Of a stretch of 64,000 nt of DNA, positions 22,690-34,835 are shown piece by piece (position 1 is the stretch's first letter; each line of letters starts with the position of its first letter). Below the pieces are notes generated by a model that was not told the DNA's origin, ran no database searches, and saw nothing but the letters and a program-made list of their open reading frames with translations. The stretch comes from Timema cristinae (taxonomy: Eukaryota; Arthropoda; Insecta; Phasmatodea; Timematidae): the NCBI GenBank assembly GCA_039000515.1, contig JBCFYV010000100.1, positions 50,434,587 to 50,498,586 on the forward strand, written 5' to 3'. The position numbers and the translations under genes were made by a program.

Positions 22690-23317
22690 CGTGAGGGAAA
22701 AAAACAGTGTTTATTGTTATCACAAAACTTTTTTCTCCAGTAGAAACAGTTCAATTTTCTTCACATGTTGATATCAACAGTTGTTGAATATCTATAATGA
22801 GCATAGCGGCATTAGAGAAATAATTTTTTAATCGAATGTGACCTGGTGGTCTAGGGGTAAGGTGTCAGACTTCTGTGTTGGGGCTCCGGGGTTCAATCCT
22901 CGGTCCCGGCACAGATTTATCTGATTACCAAACCCTTCCTTGACCCTGTATTGACATCTTGTGAATGTGGGAATGCCAGACCTCCACCGTGGTTCGGATT
23001 CCACGTTAAACTGTAAGTCCTTCATTTCATCTCACAATCACCCTACCATTACACATTAGCGTAAGTGCGTATAACCCGGACGGGTAGTGAGACGCGGTAA
23101 TAATAATAATAATTTTTAAACGAAGCGAAAAAGTTGTCATTAAATTCCAGGACAACCTTGACAGATATCAACTGTTGATATCACTGGGCGAAAAAAATTA
23201 AACTCTGTTGAGTCTACTACAGGAACAATATTTGAAGATTTATTTTGACCAAAAATAGCATTGCTATAAAAACACTGCAAAACACTGGCCTTTTGTCACG
23301 TTCTCTTCATCCTTACC
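22690..23317 (+). mobile_element. Family N element with a SINE-B insertion
   Basis: AATTTTCTTCACATGTTGAT, ATCAACAGTTGTTGAATATC and the inverted partner AGATATCAACTGTTGATATC are separated by a SINE-B (22838-23098). The right end is ATCCTTACC followed by TTAA; the left end is worn. Confidence 0.7.
22838..23112 (+). repeat. SINE-B copy, full length, inside a family N element
   Basis: Head GTGACCTGGTGGTCTAGGGG to tail ACGGGTAGTGAGACGCGGTA plus (TAA)n. TTTTTAATCGAA (22825-22836) and TTTTTAAACGAA (23113-23124) are the duplicated target. Confidence 0.92.
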
Positions 23318-24057
23318 TTAATTGGGTTTAAACTGCCCCCCCCCCTTCCCCCCAATAAAGATTCCTGCTCTGCTTCTCTCGTAGTTCCATTCTGATTTGC
23401 GCGTGGAGGTTGCATTGAATAAAATAAAAAAAGTCATGATGCCTTTTCGGCCATATAACGTGGCGCCCCAAAAAAAAAGTCACCAGCGTCTGGCCAGTAA
23501 TGAATACGAGATCAAAAGAGCCGCAAATAATTCTTGATCCTCGGAACGACTCTCTTTGAGTTGTTAAAAGTGGGAGGTCGCGTGCGTGCTTCGCGAAATG
23601 ATGTAAACCTTCACCCGCCGTCTCATGCGTGGGCTCGCCAAAACATGTCCTTTTTTATAATGAGAAAAAGATTTAGATTGTAAACAACATTTAAGATCAT
23701 TCGACCATCAATATTTTATTGCACAATTTTAACAAGTGTATAAAATTATAAGCTATAAAAATGGTGATTCAATTGTTTCAAATCATTCGAGTTCACGAGT
23801 TATATGGGATCAAACTTGCTATTTTTTATGATTTCTGTATAAGGGTCTCGGGCCCGATTCCCGGTTTGGGCGAAACATTTATCACTAGTGAAATGTGGGT
23901 TTTGCCTTTCACAGTGATAAATTAATGGCCGGGGACTGGATGTTGTGTCTTTCCTAAGTTATGGAAACAATAATGGATGTAAAGTTAAGGTAGACCTATA
24001 ATTAATTAATTTATGGAGCTGAAATTTAGTTTAATTAAAAAAACTTTTTTTTTTTCG

Positions 24058-24270
24058 TGCCGCGTATTCCCGTTCGACCTATACGCTTATGTATTTATTA
24101 CATTGATATTTTTAGGAATGAGAGGTTATTATTAAAGGAAGAGTACCCGCATTTGCATGGAAGGAGATTGAAACAAAAAATGTAAGATCGCCCTGCAGTA
24201 AACAACTGACTGAGATTCGAACCTTTATCTCCCCGTTATCGCCATGAGTTAGTCACCATGCGAGACAAGG
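24058..24270 (-). repeat. SINE A2 copy
   Basis: Tail GTGCCGCGTATTCCCGTTCG to a worn head; box B side GAGATTCGAACCTTTATC. Confidence 0.75.
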
Positions 24271-24304
24271 GTCTTATGTTTGTATCAATATTATAATACA
24301 ATAG

Positions 24305-24470
24305 TAGATCGGGGTTAGTATCCCGGTCGGGTGTGTCGAGGGTAGTTTAAAAAAATATTGTTTTCCACTCTACCTCCACGCAAATACGGACACACTTCCT
24401 CTAAATTCAACTTTCTTCATCCTTAACACAATAAAGTAATTAGTATATTATATGCGAAACGGCAGAAAAA
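24305..24470 (+). repeat. SINE A2 copy, head missing
   Basis: GTATCCCGGTCGGGTGTGTC and CACGCAAATACGGACACACT blocks; the tail is worn. Confidence 0.75.
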
Positions 24471-24944
24471 AAGTATGGTTGTCACAATACAATTTCCTAT
24501 GAAAATGGTTTTGTACCTCTATATTGCAGCCCGTTCCACTATGACGTCATTGGACGAGGTCATGTTTGAAATTCCCGATGACACCCACACTTGAATAATG
24601 GTTGCGTTGGATATAAATAGGGAGGGGATATACTATAAAACAGGTCAATCTTCACCTCCACCCACTTTTTATACAGGTCAAATGGGGGTCACATGCTTTT
24701 ATTGTGGCTTTTAAAAACATTTGAAATGTGGTAAACAGTGAATTTGAGACCAGTAAAATAATTCAATCATAAAAAACAATGAAATGAAAATAAAACTATT
24801 TAACTTATCACAATTCTAGTTGTTAACAAACCAAGAATGCAGAAAACCGCACTTAGATATGTTTTCGTTTCGAGTGTAATCTTTACTCTAATTTCCCCGG
24901 TTAATCGGCCATGAAATTGAATCAAAACGTTATATATATAGAAT

Positions 24945-25170
24945 AGCATCTTACTACCCGTTCGGGTTATACTCTCAAGTACTATTTACGCTAATGGGCT
25001 GTGAATTGAGAAGGTTGAATTTACAGGAAGTGAACCCACATTTGCGTGGAGAAAGAGTATAAAACCACCCCCAGTTCACCCGATCGAGATTCGAACCTCG
25101 ATCTCCACGTCCTCGGAAGTCTAGCTTAACACGAAACTTGCGCGTTAGCTATCTACGCCACCGAGGCGGG
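24945..25170 (-). repeat. SINE A1 copy
   Basis: Tail AGCATCTTACTACCCGTTCG to head CTACGCCACCGAGGCGGG. Confidence 0.9.
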
Positions 25171-25566
25171 TAACATCGTTATAAAAATGAGACATTGATT
25201 GACGCCGTGTCGGCAAAACCATTCAGACGAAATGAACCAAGTGAACGAAACTCTTTGTTATTTTTTTTTTATCACCCCCCCATTGGTCCCTTAACATCCA
25301 TGAAACCCTCCTTTTCTCTTAGACAAGAAGGATGTTTTTTTTCCTTCTGATGATCGTGACGACACTTTGTCGGGCACATTAACATATTTCATTGAAAGAG
25401 ACGTAGACGGGGGAGGGGAGGGAGGGCATTCACCTTGACACTGTAACAGTTGCGTCACGACGAAGCTGGCTGGCAATTCAATTTTCAACCAAACATCAGC
25501 TGATCTACGTCAACAACAAATAATATGAAAGCGAGAGTGGTTTTTATTTTCCACAGCCTACTATCC

Positions 25567-25675
25567 CCCCTTCGGTGGCCGCATAGTCCTTGGCGTCACT
25601 CTCGCAATGAGTTGAAAGACTGCCGATGACGGGGAGATAGGGGTTCAAATCAGGGATGTACTGAAGCCGCTGTTT
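25567..25675 (+). repeat. SINE A2 head fragment
   Basis: CCTTCGGTGGCCGCATAGTC and GGGAGATAGGGGTTCAAATC. Confidence 0.75.
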
Positions 25676-25984
25676 TTGAAACCGATTGCCATACCACTAA
25701 ACAACAAAAGCGTTTTTTTATCTTTTAAATACGATTTTTTTAAATTAGTTTTTAACCCCCCTTTTCTTTTTGATTAAATAAACACGAGCATTCCCGATAG
25801 GATTATCTTGTCTCAACGCAACCCTTATCATTGCTACAAACTTGAACTCTAGAAATCACCTCCCGACTAGACAATTGGTACGTGTGAGGTTTACATTATT
25901 GAGGCAATGAATGCAATGAAAACTGCACAGTGCTTACAACTATGTAAAAAAATTAGTCATTTTGAGATTAATATTGAAGGTTTT

Positions 25985-26480
25985 ATCAAATCCACGATAA
26001 ATTGTGTGTTCTATCTTAACCACAGGTCATTTCCTTTTGTCATTGAACTTGGACTTTCCTCCTTCACCTTCCAGAATGTTCTTATTTCCATCAAGTCATA
26101 TATTATTTGAATCCTCCTCCTTCCTAAGCTCCTATTTCCCTCAACCTTTCCCTCACCTTCGTTCTGTGACGTCATACAGAAAACAGTTCCTCCTAAGGAT
26201 GTGTCCGATACAGTTTGCTCTGTATCGAAGAATCTCATTTAAAAATGGTTTACCTTAACCCATTCTACTTAAAACGTATTCCTCCATAACCCTGTCTGTC
26301 CACCTGATCTTATAAAATCTTCTCAAACTCCACATTTTAAAACTCACCCAGTATTTCTTTTCCGTCTTCCTGAGAGTCCAAGTTCCTGCTCCATACGATG
26401 GGATACTCCAAATGTAGCATTACATCAGTTTCTTTTTTTTTTTCAGTTCCAAACTCCTATCCCTAATTTGGGAGTTGTAT
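25985..26480 (-). pseudogene. LINE reverse-transcriptase C-terminal fragment
   Basis: Minus strand CYIWSIPSYGAGTWTLRKTE, then FKMWSLRRFYKIRWTDR, then RYRANCIGHILRRNCFLYDV match the Y(I/V)WSVxLYGxETWTL...KIxWTDRV...WIGHILRRN end of LINE ORF2. Several frame breaks. It is the longest LINE piece in the window. Confidence 0.8.
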
Positions 26481-27624
26481 TTACAAGATAAAAAAGTCGA
26501 AAGTGGAACAAAAATAAGAAACTATCGTAAGCTGACTACAAAGTAATTTAGAAATAATATTTCAAATCCATATTAAGTCGTTTACAAAAAATATTTGTAT
26601 TTTTACTTGGTAACCAATATGTGTATTTATTTATTTTCCACCCTGCGCGTGTTTTAAAATAAGCATACGGTTGTTACCCGATCTAAATTTTAAAATGTGA
26701 TATATATTTTAAAGAAATAGTTACGTGTCTATGATAAAGCATGCTGTCTCATGTGATAATGTTGAATAATGTTCATTTCTTCTTTTGGCATTATATATAT
26801 GTTTTCGTGGCTTCGTATCATACATACATATATACATTCGTACGTATGTATAATCTACGATCAATTCCCTTTTTATAAAATGGTCGGAAAAAAAGTGTTG
26901 AATTATTATTGCTGTCATTACCAGCTGACTGTAGGTACTGTTGTTATTTACATTTATTCAAATATTGTGTTGAACTTTTAAATCTGAGGTACTTGCATGG
27001 GTGGGCACTGTGGATTAAATGCCTTAACTGGGGGGAGGGGGGGGGGTAAATCTTGGCTGAGTATACCGAGTGTGTATGAATGTGTGCGTTTGTCCTAGAA
27101 TGATTTCCCACATTTCCCTTCTCCAAGGAATTGTGTTTTATTTCCTATACATTATACCTTCCTCACTAATTACTCCATAACATTAGTAGCTCAAAAGTGT
27201 ATTGCTGCATTTAACAAAAGATCGCGCCACCCATTCCTGTAGTGAGCTAACTCGTTCTATCCAGTCCATCTCATTACACCCTCTCTCTTAGTTCCATTCT
27301 AATGCTATCCGACCATCTCCCAATGGGTTTTTCAGTCATTACTCTGAACAGGGTTCTAGAGACTTGATTATCCTAACAATTTCTTGTGACGAGAGTATGT
27401 AACTCATCATTATCTAACCTCTTCCACACCCAAGTAGCCCCAATCCCTTTTTTTTTGGACCAAATAAGTTATATTCCTAAGTACCTTGTTTAAGAAGACC
27501 TGAAATTGTATTTCGTCATGTAAGGTAAGAAACCGCGTTTCACACTCATAGAGAACAACAGGTAATATCTACCTCATTAGCGCGATTAAAATTATTAATT
27601 GTCCTTGCCTCAGTCAGTATAAAA

Positions 27625-27833
27625 ACCCGCTTCGTTGGTTAAATAGTCTGAAGCGTCAGTCTTTGCAATAAATGGGGGGTTATCGATTGACGGAAAGATC
27701 GGGGTACGAATTCCGGTCGGGATGTTTTTTTTTACTCTCCCTTCACGTAATTGCGGGTACACTTCCTCATCCATAGAACCTAGCGTAATTAGTAAATGCG
27801 CGTTTAACAAGAACGGGTAGTGAGACACGGCGC
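27625..27833 (+). repeat. SINE A2 copy
   Basis: Head ACCCGCTTCGTTGGTTAAAT, core CACGTAATTGCGGGTACACT, tail GAACGGGTAGTGAGACACGG. Confidence 0.85.
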
Positions 27834-28318
27834 AGAAGAAAAAAAAAATCGGCGACGTGGAAGTGTTTTTTTGACATTCAAAAAATAAACGCCGAAGAAA
27901 CTAACTAAAAAAGAAACTGTGGGCGTGTTCATTATTTTCAATGTCGCCCGCATACGAGTAGTACTAAAGACCGCCGAAAGAAGACGCCACAATGCCTGGC
28001 GGGGAAAGTTTATTTCCCACAATTACCCGACCACTTCTCCATCTATTCAATTACTTCGGACGTCGCTCATAGTTATCATTTATCGTAGAGACGAGAAGGG
28101 GGGGGGGGGAGGGTAAAGGGGTCAGTCATTCTTTTTGAATACCTCTAAACCACTTCGTTGCGTGTCAAGACAATTGATATAATTTGGATTTTTTTTTCAA
28201 CGTGAGCTAACTCGTCACGTTTTTTTTTTCTCGTGGACGTTGTGAGGGGAGGCAGATTTTTTAATTTTTTAAATATAGGCCATGTACCGATCTTTAAACC
28301 CGAGCCTTATTTTTTTTA

Positions 28319-28573
28319 GCACTGCATCTTACTACCCATTCTACTAGTTCGGGTTGTACACTTATGTGATAATTACGCTAATGATTTTAAGTGATAATGA
28401 AGGGGTTATATTTAGAGGGAGTATTCCCTCATTTGCGTGGAGGTAGAGTGGAAAACCATTTTGGGAAAACCTCCAATATACCAGACCAAGATTCTAACCT
28501 CGATCTCCACGTCATCGGCCGTCTAATCTACTGCGAGAGTAGCGCCTTAGACCACGCGGCCACCGAAGCGGGT
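28319..28573 (-). repeat. SINE A2 copy with probable target duplication
   Basis: Tail GCACTGCATCTTACTACCCA to head GCGGCCACCGAAGCGGG. CGAGCCTTATTT before and CGAGGCTTATTT after differ at one base. Confidence 0.85.
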
Positions 28574-28645
28574 CCGAGGCTTATTTGATAGTCCATCAGA
28601 ACAGCGCGTATTAAAAATCAGATAAAAATACGAGTGAAATAAATA

Positions 28646-28869
28646 ACCAGCTTCGGTGATCGAATGGTCTAAGGGCATCACTCTCGTAATAAACTGGAAT
28701 GTCGATGAAGGATAGATTACGGTTCGAATACCAGGCTTTTGTATTAATCGTTTCACACACTCTCTCCACGAAAATGCAGGTACACTGGTTCTAAATACAA
28801 TCTTACTCATCTATTGTGCAATAATTAGTACATATGGGTGGATCCCGAACGAGAAGTAAGACGCGATGA
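28646..28869 (+). repeat. SINE A2 copy
   Basis: Head CCAGCTTCGGTGATCGAATG, tail CCCGAACGAGAAGTAAGACG. Confidence 0.85.
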
Positions 28870-29124
28870 AAAAAAACATGACATAACACACGTGGCCTAA
28901 CTACCTCTCCCTATCACCTTAATTGATACAAGGAAAAGGAGATTACTCAGTTGAGAGTTGAGAGAGCCACCAAACTCTCTTGTCAATCATTATTGACCTG
29001 GTTTAGACCCTCTTTTCTTATTTTGACGATCATTTGTTTAGCCTTTTGTCGGACTGGGGTGGAAAAAAATATATTACTGTTTAAGAACGTGTTTTTTTTA
29101 ATGTTTGTAGGGTTGAGCATTCAC

Positions 29125-29763
29125 TGATTGATTTTTTCTTGTTTTCCAGTTGTGCAGCTGTTAATTGACCATGTTATTCGTGTTTACCGGCTGTGCATCT
29201 GTGGATTGATCGTGTTATTCTTGTTTTCCAGCTGTGCAGCTATTGATTGACCGTGTTATTCTTGTTTTCCGGCTGAGCGGTTGATTGACCGCGTTATTCT
29301 TGTTTTCCTGCTGTGCAGCTATTGATTGACCATGTTATTCTTGTTTTCCAGCTGGACAGTTATTGATTGACCATGTTATTCTTGTTTTCCGGCTGTGCAT
29401 TTATTGATTGACCGTGTTATTCTTGTTTTGCAGCTGTGCAACTATTTATTGACCGTGTTATTCTTGTTTTACAGCTGTGCAACTATTTATTGACCGTTGT
29501 TATTCTTGTTTTCCGGCTGTGCAGCTATTGATTGTCCGTGTTATTCTTGTTTTCCGGCTGTGCTGTTATTAATTGACCGTGTTATTCTTGTTTTCCGGCT
29601 GTGCAGTTATTAATTGACCGTGTTATTCTTGTTTTCCGGCTGTGCAGTTATTGATTGACCGTGCTATTCTTGTTTTACAGCTGTGCAGCTATTGATTGAC
29701 CGTGTTATTCTTGTTTTCCAGTTGGGCAGTTATTGATTGACCGTGTTATTCTTGTTTTTCCAG
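29125..29763 (+). repeat. 41-bp minisatellite abutting the exon 3 acceptor
   Basis: About 15 copies of a 41-bp unit are present. The unit is ATTGATTGACCGTGTTATTC, then TTGTTTTCCGGCTGTGCAGT. It runs straight into the real acceptor TTGTTTTTCCAG and the exon start AGCTGGGAGCTGTTGGTT. The unit segment after TTTTCCAG (CTGTGCAGCTATTGATT) resembles the first 17 or so exon bases, so the unit probably arose from the intron-exon junction. Many units retain TTCCAG, TTACAG, TTGCAG or TGTGCAG, all acceptor-like. Confidence 0.92.
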
Positions 29764-29925
29764 AGCTGGGAGCTGTTGGTTCTTTCCAAACTGAAGTGGG
29801 ACATCTCGGCAGTGACCCCACAGGACTTCCTCCCCATATCCTCCGGCGACTTCCCATCGACTGCACCTGGGACAGGCGCATGATCCTACGACACGCTCAG
29901 ACCTTCATCGCCCTTTCCACCAGAG
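29764..29925 (+). CDS. CCND: Cyclin D, exon 3 (cyclin box continued), with a frameshift
   Basis: This exon continues the cyclin box. It opens SWELLVLSKLKWDISAVTPQ, matching the conserved WELxVLxKLKWxxAAVTP segment of cyclin D2. It closes with HILRRLPIDCTWDRRM and ILRHAQTFIALSTR, the helix ending in HAQTFIAL. The acceptor is TTTTTCCAG (29755-29763). The donor is AGAG|GTCAGT, leaving phase 1, which exon 4 completes as an aspartate codon, as in vertebrates. The two halves are in different frames: after GAC TTC CTC the sequence has four C before AT, where the conserved DFLPHIL reading needs five. One base is missing near 29831-29837, so the exon is 162 nt instead of the expected 163. A homopolymer sequencing error is the likeliest cause. 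A 41-bp tandem array abuts the acceptor. Confidence 0.93.
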
Positions 29926-29976
29926 GTCAGTTTCTCGACGGCAGTATCCGTCACACACATTTATTGTTTTTTTTGT

Positions 29977-30155
29977 CACCGCGTCACACTGTTTGGATTA
30001 TACGCTTTTTAACTAATTGTGCTAGTGAGTTAGGGACTGAAAATTTTTTAGAGGAAGTGTATTAGCATTTGCACGGAGGAAGAGTGGGAAATCACTTAGG
30101 ATGAAACCGCCCTCGCTGTCGGAAGTTCAGTCTATTGCGTACCTATTAATCGGCG
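29977..30155 (-). repeat. SINE A2 copy, partial, 50 bp past exon 3
   Basis: Tail CACCGCGTCACACTGTTTGG, core GCATTTGCACGGAGGAAGAG; the head is missing. Confidence 0.8.
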
Positions 30156-30365
30156 AAGAAACAAACACACGTACACATTCATGCGTTGTATCCACCCATA
30201 TTTTGATAGATGTCATTTATAGCCTACCTCCCTAAATTCTAAGATAATTACTGCCTATTTACTTAAAGCTGAAATATTCTATGTATTTTTATCAATATTG
30301 TATAGAAGTATCTTGTGAACTGTTAAAAACATTATTTTAAATGAAGAAAATAATACTTCTTGTTA

Positions 30366-30587
<222 letters not shown>

Positions 30588-30653
30588 TAATACTTCTTGT
30601 TACTATGAAAACATTAATATATATATAAATAATAATATAATAATAATATTTAG

Positions 30654-31270
<617 letters not shown>

Positions 31271-31579
31271 TAGATAAGACTTTCCTCGCAAATAAATTCA
31301 CCCCCCTCTTCCTTCCTCCCCCACAATCCCCGCGAGTTTAATATGTATTTCTTTTTTTTTTACAAGCGATGCTTAAAAATGCCACATGTAAATGATACCC
31401 CTGTTATTATTATTTTTTTAAAGTTCATTGTCGTGTTGAATGGTTTCTCATAAAAAGAGTTTTCACCTCGGAACAAACGCCATTTCCGCATTGTACTCGG
31501 TCTTTTGCGATTCAAACGGCCTGTGTCGTGTGTAGCCTATTGTTTGGTTGGTTGGCTAGTAGAGAATTATTATTATTAT

Positions 31580-31842
31580 CACCACGTCTTACTACCCGTT
31601 CGGGTTATACACACTTACGCTAATGTGTAATGGTAGGGTGATTGTGAGATGAAATGAAGGACCTACAGTTTAACGTGGAATCCGAACCACGGTGGAGGCC
31701 TGGCATTCCCCACATTCACAAGATGTCTTGTCAGAGGTGAAGGAAGGGTTTGGTAATCAGATAAATCTGTGCCGGGACCGAGGATTGAACCCCGGACCCC
31801 AGCACAGAAGTCTGACACCTTACCCTAGACCGCCAAGTCACC
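31580..31842 (-). repeat. SINE-B copy, full length, with target duplication
   Basis: Tail CACCACGTCTTACTACCCGT to head CGCCAAGTCACC. CTAGTAGAGAA at 31556-31566 and 31843-31853. Confidence 0.93.
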
Positions 31843-32016
31843 CTAGTAGAGAAATAATAGGACATTTTTTGTTTTATTTTCACGTGTTAAGCACAGGATT
31901 GTAGTGTGTTTCTTGTTAGTCTTCTATGGTAAGAAACAATTTTAAAAAAATATCTCGGTAAACCACTCTTAAAATAAGATTTCTTCAGAAAAATAAACAT
32001 AATTTTGCTTCATTAA

Positions 32017-32331
32017 GGTGGGATATTGGGTGACGCGAGAAGAGGTCAGTGCTCTTGCAGTTTTTATACAAAGGGTTCAATTATCTTCTTGAAAATCTGT
32101 CAAGGGTGCCCTGGAATTTAATAACAACTTTTTTTTTACTTCATTTAAAAAGTTTCTCGTCTAATGAGGCTATACTCATGACAGATATTCAACAACTGTT
32201 GATATCAGCGTGTGAAGAAAATTAAACTATATGTCTCTACTGGAGAAATGTTTTATTTATTTTGGTAAAAAAAAAAGTTGCTATGAAAACTGAAAAAACT
32301 GGCCTTTTCTCACTTTCCCTACATCCACACT
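32017..32331 (+). mobile_element. Family N element
   Basis: Begins GGTGGGATAT after TTAA (32013-32016) and ends ACATCCACACT before TTAA (32332). It contains CATGACAGATATTCAACAAC and the GTGTGAAGAAAATTAAACT block. Confidence 0.7.
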
Positions 32332-32799
32332 TTAAACGTTCTTCAGAAATAAATTTTAAGCAAAATTATTTATAGCCACTTAAAACACAAATCAATTAAA
32401 GTTTTTTTTTTAAATGGCTATCATATGCTGCTACCCTTAACTTAAAAGATGCAATCTCAATTTATCCTTGAGGTATGTATTAAATATATATATATATATA
32501 CACATACATATGTGTGTGTGTGTGTGTGTCGAGTTTGAACCGAAATCCAGTAAACCCTTTTCGGCCGTGGCCCCGAGTCCGGATAAAATCGTAAGAACTA
32601 CTTTTTTTTAAAAAAAAAAATCGGGTGCACCTAAAAAACGTTTTAGTAAGAAAATACTAATTATTTCCAAATAAGTTGACATCAGTTACTTTTCCAGACA
32701 ACGTGTAAAACAAATAACCTCCTGTTAAAGCTGTCAGTTACAACACTATACTTCAGCTAGTACGCGTTTTTTTTTATAAATGATAAGAAGTCATTGGGT

Positions 32800-32960
32800 A
32801 CCTACCTAACAGCTGTGTACCCCTTTACCTTGAAAGATATCAAGCTTGCCTTGAATTGTTACACTATTGTTTAGCCAATAAAGATATGACCATAGTGTAA
32901 TCAGTCAAGGTAAGCTGCCTTTCAAGATAACCCAGAGGGGTTCAATAGCCCACACACATA
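32800..32960 (+). mobile_element. Palindromic MITE-like repeat
   Basis: CTTGCCTTGAATTGTTACAC and its approximate inverse GTGTAATCAGTCAAGGTAAG flank a short centre. A related half copy (CATAGTGTAATCTGTTAAGG) is at 49134. Confidence 0.5.
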
Positions 32961-32984
32961 GGTATCTTCTATATATTGCATTTT

Positions 32985-33159
32985 GACGAGGAGGATAGGG
33001 TTTGAATTCCGGTAGGGTGTATTGAGGGAAGTATTTTTTTCCCCTAAACGGTTTTCCACTCTTTCTTTACGCAAATGAAGGTACACGCCCTTTAAATTCA
33101 ACCTTCTGAATCCCTAAAACCATAAGAGTATTAACCGGAAGGGTAGTAAGACACGGTGC
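32985..33159 (+). repeat. SINE A2 copy, head missing
   Basis: GGTTTGAATTCCGGTAGGGT, ACGCAAATGAAGGTACACGC and tail GGAAGGGTAGTAAGACACGG. Confidence 0.8.
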
Positions 33160-33609
33160 TAAAAAAAATCGCATACAGAGAACATCTCATTTCGCATAAT
33201 TTCTAATATAGAAAAATAAAAAGCTTAGTCCTTGGTTGTTACTTTTCTTAGAGAATTTCAAAAGGAGCATTCCTTAGGGTCTTAACCTAAATAGTATTAC
33301 TCAAACTTACCCCCACCCTTTTTACTATATAGAGTTTTGAAGTTTTAGTCTTGAAGGAAAATGAAAGCAAAGATAAGAAGGATTAAAATAAAAGGGTAAG
33401 ATTATTTTCTAAATATACACTTTCCCAGATTTTGAGTTGGATTGGTTTCTTGGAGATTTTCTATATATTTTTAGCAGAGAGAAAGAGATTACTCGGAACA
33501 AAAGAAGACCTGTTTATACCAGTTTCACACGACACTAATTCGTACTTTTTTAAAAAAAATTAAACTAGCCATTTGATGTGTTTTGGTATATCATGTAACC
33601 TGTGCAGTG

Positions 33610-33790
33610 AACATCGTGTTGTTACAAGAATCAATTTTCATAGAAAGGGATTTCTTTATCTGACAGAAAATTGACTAGATCTACTTTCACGTATTCATAC
33701 GTCAAGCCTTGTGATCCGCAGCTGTCAACTTTTGATAGATCAATATCTATATAAACCTATTGATGAGGGTGTTTAATATTTTTACCAGTG
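33610..33790 (+). mobile_element. M2 family MITE relic
   Basis: Contains AATTTTCATAGAAAGGGATT, then GACTAGATCTACTTTCACGT and ATTCATACGTCAAGC, as in the copies at 48160 and 50030. Confidence 0.7.
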
Positions 33791-33839
33791 CTTCTGAACT
33801 TCAGACTATACGAATGAGTAAGAACGGTTTTTTTTTTTA

Positions 33840-33992
33840 GAAATTACTCTACCCGCATTTGCGTGGAAGGAGAATGGGAAAGCCATTTAGGGGGGAGGGA
33901 ACACCCTCCGTATACCCAACCGGTATTCTGACCCCAATCTTCCAGTCTTAACACGAGTGACGCCTTAAAACATGCGGCCACCAAAGTGGGTA
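33840..33992 (-). repeat. SINE A2 core and head
   Basis: CCCGCATTTGCGTGGAAGGA to CATGCGGCCACCAAAGTGGG. Confidence 0.8.
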
Positions 33993-34275
33993 ATGATATA
34001 GTTAAAAATATGATCAACGTTGATCGCAGTGTAGATGTTTCAAGTCGGTATGAAAAATCGGACCGTAGTGTTTTCGATTAAAAGAGCCCGCTAATGTGGT
34101 CCGAGTATAATTTGAAGGACCCCCATATAGACCGGACTTGTTATCAACATCGTCCTCTCTATCTCTCTCTCTCTCTCTCGCACACAGCCTTAGCGGACGG
34201 CGTTTCCCTATCGCAGACCGGCACCAACACTTCCTTTCTCTTGACATTTTATATTAGTTACGTTCTTTTGTATTT

Positions 34276-34286
34276 ATATATATATA

Positions 34287-34325
<39 letters not shown>
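34276..34325 (+). repeat. (TA)n microsatellite
   Basis: A near-pure TA dinucleotide run following a CT repeat at 34158-34179. Confidence 0.9.
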
Positions 34326-34327
<2 letters not shown>

Positions 34328-34446
34328 CTCTTTATTGTACTTCACTGCATGGCCTTGCCATCCACAACACCCGAAACACGTGATTAGTTAAAGAGATTAT
34401 TCGCATTGGTTGTCCTGGGATCGAATCCGGAAAAGTAGTTTATATA

Positions 34447-34655
34447 ACCCGCCTCGGTGGCGTAGTTGGCTAGCGCGCTAGTCGTGTTAAGCTAGACTGC
34501 CGAGGACGGGGAGATCGAGGTTCGAATCTCGGTCGGGTGAACTGGGGTTGGTTTTTACTAAATGGTTTTCCACTTTCCCTTCACGCGAATGCGGGTTCAC
34601 TTCCTCTAAATTCGACCTTCTCAATTCCTAATCCATTGGCGTAATTAGTACTCAA
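34447..34655 (+). repeat. SINE A1 copy
   Basis: Head CCCGCCTCGGTGGCGTAGTT (box A-like TGGCGTAGTTGG), box B GGTTCGAATCTCGG; cut before the tail by another copy. Confidence 0.9.
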
Positions 34656-34835
34656 CTCGCTACAATGGTCGAATGGTATAAGGCGCCACACCCGAAATAG
34701 ATTTGGACTTCCAAATGACTGGGAAGATCGGGCTGCGAATCCCCGTCAGGTGTATTTGAGGCGTTTTTTCTTAAATAGCCACTCTCCATACAAACACTGG
34801 TACATTTATATTTAACAACACTATCGTAATCATTA
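34656..34835 (+). repeat. SINE A2 copy, diverged
   Basis: ACAATGGTCGAATGGTATAA head, GCGAATCCCCGTCAGGTGTA box B side, worn core. Confidence 0.65.

Larger units (their letters stand above)
2547..29763 (+). other. Cyclin D intron 2
   Basis: A 27-kb intron with no convincing host exon. It is filled with SINEs, mariner-like MITEs, TTAA-flanked elements, LINE tail fragments and homopolymer or dinucleotide runs, annotated separately. I see nothing identifiable in about 3400-4400, 5950-7430, 7600-8390, 8620-10110, 11580-12850, 13930-14700, 17130-17600, 21200-21550, 23320-24050 and 26490-27150, apart from AT-rich sequence and simple repeats. 23840-23990 has a tRNA-like 3' half but no second copy. 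27150-27540 looks like old diverged mobile DNA, but I cannot place it. Confidence 0.8.

Noticed and set aside
34447..34530. tRNA-like sequence with box A and box B
   Set aside because: It is the head of a SINE, followed by the SINE core and repeated dozens of times; no acceptor stem pairing is evident, so it is not a functional tRNA gene.
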